Shown here: piece by piece, positions 38,115 to 51,352 of the stretch
Layout: the number at the start of each line of letters is the position of its first letter
Numbering within the stretch: position 1 is the first letter of the stretch
From: Paraphysoderma sedebokerense
Taxonomy: Eukaryota; Blastocladiomycota; Physodermatomycetes; Physodermatales; Physodermataceae
Reading direction: 5' to 3'
Length of the DNA: 64,000 nt
Assembly (NCBI GenBank): GCA_025602915.1
Contig: JAHLJZ010000004.1
Location: forward strand, 620,001 to 684,000
The notes under the pieces: model-generated
What the model was told of the DNA's origin: nothing
The model's input: the letters and a program-made list of their open reading frames with translations, nothing else
Databases searched by the model: none
Position numbers and translations under genes: made by a program

Positions 38115-38690
38115 CGTGCGTGATGTATGCTTTGACTAGCTTGCCTGTTTGAACGGTAAAATGTTGTAGTCGTTATAATTCGCATGCTATATTTTGTTTG
38201 ATTATAGTCCTGTATTAGTTACCCAAATCGTGTTTTACATTATTGTTGTAAATGTGACTTTTTGTCAACCGAAGTCAATTTGTAGTTTCTGAGAATTTAA
38301 ATGAATTCTACAATAAGTTAGAAATCAGCATTCTTTATTTTCTCGACTAAATTATAGACGGCAATTGTGATTTGTCTCGGATGTGCTCCTTCCCGTTGAA
38401 TAAGCATTTCCAATTCCAATTACATCCGCGAGTATTCCTCTTTAGTCATCAATTAATTCAGCCCGGCTCTAGACTAGAGCTCTATCATCCCGGCCGTCTT
38501 TCGAGGGGTAGAAATACATTGAATTAAGACCTTACATATCCTTCTACTATTGACCTTTGTAGACGGGTAATGAATACAATCACGCTATTAGACGAATATC
38601 TGGAACACTTGTCAGCTTGGCCAGCTTGTTTCGCGAATGCTAGAAACTTCGGGTCCAGGCGGAGCCTTTTAGTTGGACACAAACACCTAT
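38115..38690. other. Convergent 3' spacer
   Basis: Tail-to-tail region between the RGS and CCDC112-like genes. AT-rich, with AATAAA-like words; short open frames have no domain. No RNA gene or repeat recognised. Confidence 0.5.
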
Positions 38691-40961
38691 TTACACCGCT
38701 TGCCTCCAAGTCGGTACAAATCTATGGATCAATAATGATACCAGAATGTATAAGCTAAAAGTCTTCACTGGCTTTATGATTTCTTTTTTGGAGACAGATA
38801 AGTCGAAATTCATAACGAACCGTCTAGGCAATGTTTTCAAACTATTCACACTCCATTCGGATTTAGTTCGTCTATCTATACGGTCATTCTCTTTAACATC
38901 ATTTTGTTCGCGTAGGGAATGAACTTTTGTAGCTCGATAAATTCGGTTGGGATCAGCAGAAGCGGTATATGTCGATCCAACCTGGTATTGATAGGTCAGG
39001 TTAACCAACCTAAGTCGAATTCACAGCGCATGATCCAATAATCGATTACACCAACCTTTGCGATGATTTTATCCTGTATCTGTTTCCGTAGTTTCTGCGG
39101 AGCATGCTTTTGTTCAATCAAATCTTGTCGCTTCACCAGCAATTCTTGATTCTAAAGGACAATTAGTTTCCACATTTCTTCTTTTAGCCTAAGGAGATTA
39201 CACTCGGACCTTCGACAGCAATCTCTCCCTTTCTTGTTTCAATGTTTCAGGATCAACTTGTTTCTCCTGTTCCTCTAATTTCTTTCTTTGTAACTCTTCC
39301 CGCTCCTTGAGCGCCTTCAAAGTTTTATATTCCTCCAGAGACGATTTAATGGTAGCTTGCTGCTGTTCACGTTTTTGCTGTTCCCGCTGATGCTCTTCTT
39401 TTCGTTTTCGCTCCTCCTCGAGTTGATGTTGTGATTCCGCCTTTAATTTCCGTTCCTAATATAACAAGTTAGCTCGGTATTCTCTATTAGAGTATGAAAG
39501 GTGATGCAAATACGTGATACGATACCTTCCATAATTTTATCTTTTCCTTCAATTCTTTTCTCTTCTCTAATGATTTCTTGTCCTGGACATTTTGACCGAT
39601 ATCCAATCCTTCCACTACCTGGCATCTATTCTGCTCCTCTAGTTCCTTCTCAATTCTACTTTTCTCTGCTTCAATACGTTTCTGGTACAGAAATAGATAA
39701 AGACAGAGGTAATCATTAGCATGAACGATGAAAGCTAAGCATAGCGAAGATGTATTCGGACGACTACCTCTTTTTGTATCTTCCAACGTTTTAAAGCTTC
39801 CTTCTTCGAATTCTGTAACCGCAATAAAACCCGATACCAATCTTCGTGTTGTTTAACTTCATCGAACGACAGATCTAATTCCTTGGCGCAAAGTCCTGTA
39901 AATTTAGGTGAATTGGCCTGAAAAAAATTCAATAAAAACATCATCAGTGATAAAGTTCCATGTTCCGTCACTCTTAGCATTGACAGAAGAAAAGAATAGG
40001 ACAAAGGAGGATTACGAAAACATACCCCAATTTTCTGCCTCAATCTCAAAAACCTCAGGTGCTGTATTTCATCCCAGTGGCCATACACTCCCCCATATTT
40101 CGCCAAATAATTTTGATAAGCAATCACCTCCGGTAACAATCCTGATAAATCCCTGTTCAAACTTTTGGGTCTCGTCGCTCCACAAGACGAACGGGACACC
40201 TCATTGTCGGCTTGATTCTTGGAATTAGTGGATTGCCAAGACTTAAATCGATCTTGGAAAGTGGATAGATCGTTTGTGTATAATTTCTCCGAGAGATGGA
40301 GGGACTCGTATCTTCAGATCAGGTGTTTTGTATGTCAGAATCAAGTGTTTCATCGCAACGCAGTAGAATACGGAGAACTGATAATAATAAAATAAACTAC
40401 CAACTCTTTGATCTGCCATTCTTTGAACGCAACTATATCGAATTCGATGTCTTCAATCAGTGATTGTAAAGAAGCGAGGACTTGGGGTAACAACGAAAAA
40501 CAACAAATCAAATTAGCCGCTTGTTCTTTCATTCACAACAATAACTTGCAGATCCTACATTTACCACCTCTTCTTTGTTGTGTCGTCATTCTTTGCAATT
40601 CATGTAACTTCTCTTTCAAACGATTCAGATCGTATTCCCATTTCGATTCTAATTTTGATACATAATCGTAAATGAGTCAGTTCCAAATCTCTCCCATTGT
40701 TTCCATTCTTCAGTAGCCAAAAAGGATCATATAATGAGTAGGAGATGATTCGGCGAAGAGAAAAGGTAGAAGAAGAAGAGAATACTTACTGTACTTGTCC
40801 AAATCTTTGGTACCTTCCTTGACGTAATTTCCATAAACATCTGACAACGATTCTTCTCCGTGGTTCCTGCTTTGGCTGTTGTGATCACAGAGAAACTGAT
40901 ATAATTCTTTTTCCAAACTCGTTATGCTATATAACGCATTTTTAAAAGGCGCGGAATACAT
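38691..40961 (-). CDS. CCDC112-like coiled-coil protein (ciliary/centriolar)
   Basis: Ten exons: 40961-40790, 40648-40568, 40480-40405, 40311-40026, 39917-39768, 39681-39526, 39455-39210, 39151-39056, 38981-38821, 38721-38691, giving 484 residues. Several blocks match the CCDC112 family: GGVYGHWDEIQHLRFLRLRQ, CAKELDLSFDEVKQHEDWY, KKEALKRWK, a long Lys/Glu/Gln coiled coil (about 290-430), DPNRIYRATKV and the final FVPTWRQAV, close to the invariant IPxWRQG end of the animal protein. CCDC112 localises to centriolar satellites and cilia; its loss tracks the loss of flagella in many fungi. The last exon is 31 nt, and four donors are non-consensus (GTTGGT twice, GTTCGT, GTCCGA). The start Met at 40961 is the only one with an in-frame join; an upstream frame (41170-40985) could not be spliced in. 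Confidence 0.85.
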
Positions 40962-42305
40962 GAATTGCTAGTTAGATTCTGATGTTAAATCGATGGAGAA
41001 TGTGGCGAAAAAGCTAAAGAAAGGAACCGTTTCTGAGTATTCCTGATATTATCGATTGTCTGGTTGTTCTGAGTCTGTTGAGATAAATTGTGAGTAGTTT
41101 GGAGTTTAGGTGGCATTGTGGCTGGATGTTGTATTGTGAATTGACTATTTAAAAAGGGCAATCTGGGCATAGGACGCGTAGGTCATGGCTTCAGTTCTCC
41201 TGTCTGCATTGTGATGCGGTATTTTTCCAAAACGGTATGCATGCGTGGACGACAAAGGGAGCGATAAACCTATTTCTACGGGGGATGAGAATCTCTGAAA
41301 GTTATGCTCATTTGTAGCCAATTGACCATTGGTTCAATCAGTGAGTCGCGACGTACCAATCGAATTATAATGGTTGATGATTTACCAATATTTTGTATGG
41401 GTATTTTTCCAAAACGGTATGCATGCGTGGACGACAAAGGGAGTTATTAACCTATTTCTACTGGGGATGACAATTTCCGAAAGTTATGCTCATTTGTAGC
41501 CAATTGACCATTGGTTGAATCACCGACACGGTCCAGTTGCAGTGAGTCGCGACGTACCAATCGAATTATAATGGTTGATGATTTACCAATATTTTGTAAA
41601 GGTATTTATCCAAAGAGGTGTCACTGTCGCTACCAATTTTCTAGTTAATAACTTATATCTACTGGGGATGAAAATTTCCGAAAGTTATGCTCATTGGTAG
41701 TCCATTGACCATTTGTTCAATACCAACATCGTGCACTTAGTCGCGACCTACAAATTGAATTATAATTGTTGATGATTTACCAATATTTTGTTTGGGTATT
41801 TATCCACAGAGGTGTTTCTGCCACAACGAATATTTCAGGTAATAACCTATTTCTACTGGGGATGAGAATCTCCGAAAGTTATGCTCATTTGTAGCCAATT
41901 GACCATTGGGTCAATCAGTAAGTCGCGACCTACCAATCGAATTATAATGGATGATGATTTACCAATATTTTGTATGAATATTTATCCAAAGAGATGTTCC
42001 TGCCACAACGAATATTCCAGGTAACGAATATTCCAAATAATATTTTACTTCTTCTGGGGATGACAATTTCCGAAAGTTATGCTCATTTGTAGCCAATTGA
42101 CCATTGGTTCAATCACCGACACGGTGCAGTTGCAGTGAGTCGCGACCGATGATCAGATCAAACATCCTTTTTATAAATCTCAATTTAAGCAATGCATATA
42201 CAACTAAAACAAATCAAATTGCCTTGCTGTCCAATCAATATTTCCCCTCATCTCGCTTTCCGCCGATAGATTCCCATGATCCCATCATTCTATCACATCG
42301 AGTCT
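40962..42305. other. Spacer between CCDC112-like and SPAG1-like genes, holding the repeat array
   Basis: Both flanking genes are on the minus strand, so this is the CCDC112-like upstream region and the SPAG1-like 3' side. It is dominated by the 41218-42147 tandem array. A minus-strand open frame at 41170-40985 (61 codons, Gln/Thr-rich) is unexplained and probably lies in the 5' leader. No tRNA or rRNA. Confidence 0.6.
41218..42147. repeat. Five-copy tandem repeat array, about 180-200 bp per unit
   Basis: Unit starts (GGTATTTWTCCA-type) fall at about 41218, 41400, 41601, 41795 and 41976, with periods 182, 201, 194 and 181; the last copy ends at 42147. Shared blocks in every unit: CTATTTCTACTGGGGATGA-like, TCCGAAAGTTATGCTCATTT, CCAATTGACCATTGG and GTGAGTCGCGACGTACCAAT-like. 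Copies 2 and 5 carry an extra stretch CACCGACACGGTGCAGTTGC that copies 1 and 4 lack and copy 3 shows in decayed form. Copies 1 and 2 begin alike (AACGGTATGCATGCGTGGAC), copies 3-5 with a different head (CAAAGAGGTGT). No frame is open through the unit on either strand, so it is non-coding. No terminal inverted repeats or target-site duplications seen at the array ends. Confidence 0.9.
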
Positions 42306-44875
42306 TCACTTCAGATATGCTGCTTCCAACTTTTTGATCACATCTTGCATACCAGTATTATCCCTATAAATCGGAGCTGCCCGTAATGTTTCAAATAGTT
42401 GATTCAAGCCTATTTTTTTGGATTGTTGAAATTATTATGAAACAAAACGGGGACATTGAATGATTCAATTCTGATAACCGATGTCATAAAGAAAATGCAC
42501 ATTACTTTTCTTATCAGAATCTTCAAAGAAGGTGACCGCCAAGCTGAATCTCTTTGATTTACTCACTGCTTGTAATATTTCTAGGCATTTTTTTAATTGC
42601 TGCGGTGAGCCTAATATGGAAGAATACATTAGAAAAACCAAGCTACTTAAACCTCTACCCCAAAGCACATAAGAAAGTAAAGAGGATGAAGTGTACCGTC
42701 TGTTTTGATGCCCTCAAGTAATGCTACTATAATACCGCTAATAGGACCCGTGGTGTTGAGGTTATTCAGTAATCTTACAAACAAAGTCACTGGAATATTA
42801 TAAATAAGGTTCACCCAACTAGGATGGGTCGAATTGTTGGCGTACGCTTTGTGGGTAGATTCTAGTTCGTATGAAGTCTGATTTGCAGAGGGAGAACCAA
42901 CAATTCAATTATCTGCCGGAAAATCTTGAAACAAACAGGATCCAAAAGAAAATGATACATACAGATGGGATGGGCAATTTGGGACAGTCCAGTGCAGGGC
43001 GAGAAATAGGTTGACTTTGAGTTTGTAACGAGGGTTTTTCTTTTAACGAACACGTCGCAGCTTGTCCAGTGATTTGATAACTGTCTGATTGGACTTCAGC
43101 TGCAGGTGGATCGCATGTCGCTTGTATCCGATGCTCTGTATTCGACATATCTGTGCGGCTTGATGTATCTGTCTTGGTCACTTCAGGACATTCTTCGGCA
43201 AACGGATCATTTTCCTCTTCTTGCTCGCTCGTCACTTCTGCTATTGTGATTTTTGGTTTCAACGGCGCTTCCGAAATTATGCCACTTGAAGATTCAGCGA
43301 TATTCTCGCGGCATGTCATCGTCTCAGGTAAGGTGTGACTAGAAGCAGAAGAATCCTTCGAATTGGTGGCCACCGATCTTTCGTAATACGGCTTCTTCTG
43401 TTCTGCTTTCTCATCCCTGCCTTCCAGAATCTTCATTTTTCGCATTCCTCTATTTTTCCATCTTTTAGCAGCAATTTCGTCCACACTCATCCACTTTTTC
43501 TCGCATTCGTTTTTCCAACCCTCCAATTCTTTTCGTTCTTTCTCGTCTAATTCTAATTTCCCGCCGTCTTCAAAATCATTCATAGCTTCATAATACTTGC
43601 CTCGTCGGTACCTCGCAACCGCCCGTCTCAAATATCCTTTATAAAGATACTTTGGATCGTTCAACTTGAGGGATTCTGTTGCGTCCGCTTCTGCGGCTTC
43701 ATATTTGAGGAGCTTCAAGTATGCAAGCGAGCGGTTGGTGTGGAGGTTAGCTCTAGGATGTAACTTAATCGAGCGGGTGTAATATTGAACCTACAGAATT
43801 TGAACTATTAATTGACTTTTGTATCATTGGAGGGATAGGTTGATGATTATGTATCATACCGCTTCTTCGTAGTCTCCAGCCTTAAAGGCTTCGTTTTCTT
43901 TCACCCTATCCTCTTCTGCAGTTCGTTGGATATCCAATTCAGACAGTGTTTCGTCTTGGGGAATCTGCATGTTTATTTTAATATCATCTCGGTTGTTGAG
44001 TCTTACGGTATCTCGTTTCGGAGATGCATCCTCTTTATCAATCTTCTCGAGTTCAGCTTCGACGTTGAACTTGTCCCATTCCCTGTAATTAGAGGACTTG
44101 ATCCGATTAGACGCTTGGGAAGAGATCTTTTGAGGTTGCGATGATTCAATGTTCACTGGCTTCTTCGCAGACTTGATCGTAATAGATTCCGATGGCCGAG
44201 TCTGGCGGGCATTGGACCTTTCTTTTTCCGTGATTGTCGCTGATGTGTCAGTTGATCCAGAGAGTTGCGTGGGTCGTGTTCGGATGGCCTTATCCTTCTC
44301 GGATATTTCTTTCAACCATCCCTACAGCAGAGGAAGCAGTGAAGGAACGATCGCATAAGTATGTCAAAAAGACAGGGAACGAATTATAGGTATCTTCACA
44401 CACCTCAAGTTCATCCTGTACTTCTTTCACCGTCTCCGAGCTTGGGACCACGGAAGAAGGTCTTTGGGAACAACGTAACGATCAATCGCTGTGCCTGAAT
44501 GAAAAATATATTACGGAAAGGAATTACCTTAAAGATAATTTTCCCCCTAAAGACACGATTCTATCTTCTGTTGCCTTTTCTAAATCCGGGTAATAGCCCT
44601 CCTTGTGGGACCTAAGTGTCGGAAAGTGGAGGATCTTTTAAGTTGTCTTGAGATTTACAAACCAATCACTGCATCATCCATTAAAGCTTTTAGATATCCT
44701 ACCTCAAGACGGCTAGCACTTTTTTCAGTTCTTTGATGCTTTTACAAGATCGAACGAACGCATAATCCAAGGTATTGATGTCGTAGTCCTTTGGCACCTC
44801 AGCCTCGTTCCAATCATCAGTAACGTCACCGGAGAGTGTGCGGGCTAGAGCCTCATAGTCAGTTGGACCGAGCAT
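42306..44875 (-). CDS. SPAG1: SPAG1-like dynein axonemal assembly factor with one TPR module
   Basis: Eight exons: 44875-44703, 44611-44528, 44461-44404, 44321-43860, 43790-42963, 42877-42697, 42610-42506, 42409-42306, giving 664 residues. The N terminus is SPAG1-specific (DYAFVRSCKSIKELKKVLAV, LRSHKEGYYPDLEKATED), followed by ELEGWLKEISEKD and NYREWDKFNVEAELEKID. One TPR unit (about 240-340) reads ENEAFKAGDYEEAVQYYTRS, ANLHTNRSLAYLKL. The C terminus is an RPAP3_C domain (about 545-655: HPSWVNLIYNIPVTLFVRLL, LKKCLEILQAV, RAAPIYRDN). SPAG1 (DNAAF13) helps assemble axonemal dynein arms in the cytoplasm with Hsp90 and R2TP partners. Human SPAG1 has three TPR clusters; here one is clear, so this is a reduced version. 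Exon 3 acceptor at 44462 was chosen because earlier AG sites meet a stop. Confidence 0.88.
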
Positions 44876-45510
44876 TGTGTTAATATTAAGTCGCTGGTTG
44901 TATAGTTAAGTTAAAGGGTGGCAAGTGAAATAGTCAAATTGCAAACGCGACTAAGTACAAGCACTCAATTTGAGCGTTCTTCATGCTTCTACTTGCAGAT
45001 CAATTTGCACAGCTGTCGTCAACCGTAACCAGCAATCGTTATATTTTATGTACATTTGCCAGTTTATTGATTCACTCTTTCAAGTCATTTCATTTCCTCG
45101 CCTGATTACACAGTACTTTTGTCAATTAAAGTTCGAGTGAGATAATAGCCCAGGCACCACCATGACTCTTGCACGAGAGGAAAGAATACTGTCACAAGAC
45201 CCCTTTAATGGTTACTAAATCCGTCGTGAGGTATATAATTTATATCATGTGGATGGAGTGTGATTCAAGAAAAGAGAGAGAGAGGCGGGCTGCGGAGTTG
45301 AGTGAATCCACGGATTGTTCACGGTGTTCACAGGCGAGTCCCGTGACCCACCGCTGGGCCAAGACAGTGGGCGCAATATCAGAGGGTATTGTGCGTGTCG
45401 AATGAAGTCGCCAGTGCGCGCAGAACTCATTCCCTCATTCCCTCATTCCCTCATTCCCGATATCACCCCATCCCACCCCACCCTCCATCCCATCCAAGTA
45501 CTCAGAGACC
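44876..45510. other. Divergent promoter region SPAG1 / proteinase A
   Basis: Head-to-head spacer of 635 bp. It has a TATA-like GTATATAATTTATATC at about 45230, a pyrimidine-rich run before the proteinase A start and the 8-bp repeat at 45426-45457 (listed). The open frames within are antisense pairs of each other with no domain. Confidence 0.5.
45426..45457 (+). repeat. 8-bp tandem repeat CTCATTCC, four copies
   Basis: Four perfect copies in a row at 45426, 45434, 45442 and 45450, in the leader region 54-85 bp upstream of the proteinase A start. A pyrimidine-rich tract of this kind may help transcription start choice; otherwise a slippage repeat. Confidence 0.9.
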
Positions 45511-47364
<1,854 letters not shown>

Positions 47365-48045
47365 ACAATGTAAAACTAATGAATTATCTGAATGCAATGT
47401 TCATCATTGTCTGAAAGAATGTTTTACTCAATTTTATGTTGCGTAGTATACTTGAGCTCGTGAATGAACCGTGTACTTTTTAGTTAGTTGATTTTTGTTG
47501 GTTTAAACGGATAAAATCTGTGATAAGATAAAAAAAACCGCATATAAAAAGTGCTCCTCTTTGTCCTTTCACTGGTATATTTTTGTGTACCCTGACGCGG
47601 CGAAGTCTGATGTCGCTGCTTCGATTTTAGGGTGATCCAAATCATGTCATATTTCATAAAAGCCGCCGACTATGGCGACACTTGAAAAGAATTTCTTAAA
47701 TAGTTATCATGTACATGTCATATCACGGTACACTATAATTCAGAATATTGTTGTCATTCTCAAAAGCTCGATCAAAATCGAGACCTCATCCACAGAATCC
47801 AAACTCGACGAACAAAAGTTATGACTTGTAACATAAAAGTATCAACATATAAATAATTCTGTAAAATTGAATAATAAATATTTTAACTGTTGCTGTAATT
47901 ATAAGGGTAGTTATTATGTTTTATAGCAAAAAATAAAAGATGGATCAAAACAATCGTGATTCTCCTGTGTCGAAGGTTACAGAAGAGCGAGAGCCACAAA
48001 ATACACCATCCGGAGATTTCATTGAATTGTTCACTTTGTTGTCCG
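47365..48045. other. AT-rich convergent 3' spacer
   Basis: Tail-to-tail region between proteinase A and the homeodomain gene. AT-rich with AATAAA-like words at both ends; no open frame with a domain, no RNA gene and no repeat recognised. Confidence 0.55.
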
Positions 48046-50166
48046 TTATATTGCGAATTTTCCTCCCTTTTTATCGGATTTACCATGTCCAGCTTGAACC
48101 GTTTGACTATGACCCTGTGACTGGCTGGACCTTGAATTTCTCCTTTCTTTACCGGACTTACGGGGACCAATGTTGTGAGAGACGATAGGGGATTTGTGTT
48201 TTTCAGTACCTGACGTTTCATGTTCATGAGTAATAGCGTACTTTATTTTGTCTGACGTTTTTGTCATTGTTGCTTCTACAGTAGGAATAAGTGGAGACGA
48301 CAAAGAGGAATCGGTGGCTGGTTTTTTGGGAGATGGTTCGTTGGTTTTTCGTTTCTTTTTGTTTGATTCGACTGTACTTTGATTTCCGTCTTCGATGGAT
48401 TGGGTTCCCCGTTTTCGCGTGACTTTGGCGTTTTGCTTCGTTTGCGGAGAAAGATGATCACCCTCTGCGACATACGAAGTTTTAGAACGAGATGTGGGCT
48501 TATTGGATGGTGATGAAGATGGATTATACGATGGATGAGGATGTGGTTGCGGCTGATGGTGTTTAAGACTCACCAGGAGTAACGCGTCTTGAATATCGAC
48601 TTGATCGGAGACAGCTGACGAAGGACTAGGATTTGAGTGAGCAGACGGCGAAAGAGAAGCTGGTTCGGTAACTTTTGTGTGAATTTCTTTCGCTTGGGTG
48701 CTAGTGGATGATGACGAGGCATTGTTGGGTTGAGTTCGTTTTTGAGGCGACTTTGAGGAACTGTGTGATTGTACCGTGACATCTTCCGCCGCGGTGGAGA
48801 TTTGTGAAATTGATTTCGGATTATTCGCCTTTGCAAATTTTTCGACTCCTTTGCTTGAATTGTTGGGAGTCGGTGCTATCGGGACAATGGAATTCGTGTT
48901 CGGGTGAGCTCCTTGATGCATTGGTCCATAGGTCGACATTGCCGCAGACATCACTCTATGCCATGTACTGGGGTAAACAGGGTATCCTGCTATCGGCATA
49001 GGCATGGGCCAAGAGTAGGACGGTCTCGGTAAAATAGGCGTTGGGATTGACGGCGTTGATTTCACTTTTGGAGAGGTCGCAGTAGCAGTATCGGTTGATA
49101 TTGATAATTTTGACGGAGATTTGGATTTCGACTTTGGTGACTTTGGCGACGCGGCACCAACTACGGCACTTTTGGGTTGAGTTGGGTAAACATAGGTAGG
49201 ACTGATGGGAGTTACGTTTTGATATGACGGATACATGTAAACTCCCCCAGGGTGATTAGCATAAACGGGATAATATGCGTAATAAGGTACAGCTACCCTT
49301 GCTGCTTTGCCATGAGTTACAATATTTGGAACGACCGGTCGAATAGAGAGTTTTCTGTGAGTTGAAGAAATGCCTGCATCCTGTTTGGCAACCTGAGAAA
49401 CAGCGGGAACAACTGGAACAACAGGATACGAAGGGACGGCAACTTGAACTTTTGTTGAATTGGATGAAACATATAATGGGGTGTTAGACGAAGTCGGAGA
49501 TGGTAAAATTGGGATAGGGCGATGGCTTAGATTTTTCGTTTGAATTTGAATTGGAGGTGGAGGTGCCCATCGTTTTGTCGACTTTAGCATTGGTCCACTG
49601 TTCGGTGCCGCTGCGCCTGCATTTTGTTGCTGTAACTGTTGTTGACTCTGCAGTTTAGTGAGCCGAGATAACTTTGCTCGTTTGTTTTGAAACCACACCT
49701 GTACCGTCGGTTTGTCACGACAAATTCACGTTAGTGCGTTCGTATGTCAAGAACCCATGAAATTAAATTTCACCTGAACTTCTCTGTTGGTCATGCCAAA
49801 TTTCTTCCCTAATTCCTCCCTAACATCGAAAGATGGAGTATCATTTGTTTCGAATATTTTCTGTAACTCCATCGCTACAAGCTTTGGCAAGCGTTTGCGA
49901 CTTTGACGTCCGGTATTCGTGACACTACTGTCAGTTTTGCCAACTTCAGTATCCTTGTCATCGCTTTCTCCATTAACATCGCCACTCATTCCTTCCCCTT
50001 CAATATCCATTGAATTATCATCATCGCTCGGCTGAGAGGTTTCTGAATTACTCGTCTGTTCTTGCCCTTGTGATGTAGAAATTGACTCATCGCGACTGGA
50101 GGTTTCGTCAATCAATGCTGATACAGGGAAAGACGAAGGCTTTTGCCGGACAGCTGTGTCTGTCAT
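48046..50166 (-). CDS. Homeodomain transcription factor with long disordered tail
   Basis: Two exons, 50166-49774 and 49698-48046, giving 681 residues. One homeodomain occupies about residues 88-147: RQSRKRLPKLVAMELQKIFE, TPSFDVREELGKKFGMTNRE and the recognition helix VQVWFQNKRAKLSRL, with the key W-F-x-N-x-R residues. The single intron cuts within the recognition helix, just before VWFQNKR, a common site in homeobox genes. No TALE three-residue loop insert is seen, so it is typical (non-TALE). An acidic Ser-rich N terminus precedes it, and a 530-residue Pro/Ser/Gln/Lys-rich disordered tail follows. A nuclear DNA-binding regulator is clear; its targets are not. Confidence 0.92.
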
Positions 50167-50831
50167 AATACGCTATCTTTAGTTTAGAGGAGAAATATCA
50201 GGTACTATCAACTGATGAACGCTGGAAATTTGCGGAATGAAGACGACAGTGGAGCGAAATGCAAGAAATCAATTCGGAAGCTGGTCAACATGCCGTGCGC
50301 GAAATGTGATTGGCCTTGCGTTTTGATGAGATAAATTTTTTAGATTTCGTGCAATAAATTACATGAGAGTACTTCACTACTGTTAGTATTTTGAAACTTG
50401 GCTTTGTATAGGTGGCAGTGATGTTCGAGAATGTACACTTTGGCCGGAAAAATGCATTTTGTGACCTGCGTTATCCATACAAGGAGGCTTCATGCCTTTA
50501 AACGAAATTACGAGATGCTTCATAACAGTATCATCCGAACTTATGTTGCATCTAAATAATTGGTATCTTTTTGAATGTATCACCTGAGGTTTGTTCCGAC
50601 ATATCCATGCGATGCTTTTATTCCTATTATACATTGTGTTGTGCGCAGGTTTGCTAATTTACGCAACACGATATTGTTTTTTATCACAATCCATGCTCAT
50701 TCACGTGCAGATGCAGTGCCACTGCTCCAGCCTTCCTCCCTTCCTTCTGATCTCGCAAAACCCTTCGTTCCTTTCCCCCGCATCTGAGGATTTGAGTATA
50801 TCAATTTTATCTGTCTCTTCCTTCCACTTGA
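50167..50831. other. Divergent promoter region homeodomain / SR-rich gene
   Basis: Head-to-head spacer of 665 bp. Some plus-strand frames start hydrophobic (for example near 50591) but show no domain and lie where the small SR-rich gene's leader is expected. A CACGTG occurs at about 50702. Nothing else supported. Confidence 0.45.
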
Positions 50832-51352
50832 ATGGGTAAGTTAATCGTATTTTGCATGTGAAGAATTCTGTTGAACACTGTCCTAACCTAAGTTTGTACG
50901 TCGTATGCCGCATTTTTACAGCCTCCTCGATTGTCCTCTCGTCTCCACAAAACTCTACATCGTTCGTTTCCACAAGCATCAATTCATCTCTGTCCCTTCC
51001 TATGTCTCTCTCCACAGCAGAAAGCACCCGGCGCCGCCGCACTAATAGCTCCACCAGTTCATCGAGGACCCGGACTCGGTCTACTTCGTCCAGCTCACGT
51101 TCTTCCACTCCAGGACCAAAGTCCCGAAATTCATCTCGAACCAAATCGTCAGAATCTAGCTATTCCTTCCGCGAAATGAACAAAAGGGTTAAACTCATGC
51201 TCAAGTATATCGATCAACTGACGAAACAAGAGTTAATGGAATTGAGTATCACAAAATCCGGCTCGGAACAGGACTCTGAGACTAAAGGAAAATTGGAAGA
51301 ATTGAGAAGCGTCATTTATAGTTTTCAAGATAAGTACGGGGAGTTGAAGTAA
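50832..51352 (+). CDS. Small Ser/Arg-rich protein with C-terminal helix, unrecognised
   Basis: Proposed two exons: a 4-nt coding exon (ATG G, 50832-50835), then 50922-51352, giving 144 residues. The intron has a GTAAGT donor and a TTTTTACAG acceptor, and ATG|G joins in frame with the long second exon. The first half is Ser/Thr and Arg-rich (STRRRRTNSSTSSSRTRTRS). The last 55 residues look helical and charged (REMNKRVKLMLKYIDQL, GKLEELRSVIYSFQDKYGEL). I do not recognise it; the make-up suggests a nuclear or RNA/chromatin-associated adaptor. A start at the internal Met at 51002 (118 residues) is the main alternative. Confidence 0.5.

Noticed and set aside
40985-41170. Minus-strand open frame upstream of the CCDC112-like gene as an extra first exon
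   Set aside because: Neither of its two GT donors reaches the CCDC112 frame through the only usable acceptor; it is left as leader DNA.
41218-42147. Tandem array as a coding repeat or as CRISPR-like
   Set aside because: Stops occur in all frames of each unit, and units are long, direct and without unique spacers; this is eukaryotic DNA.
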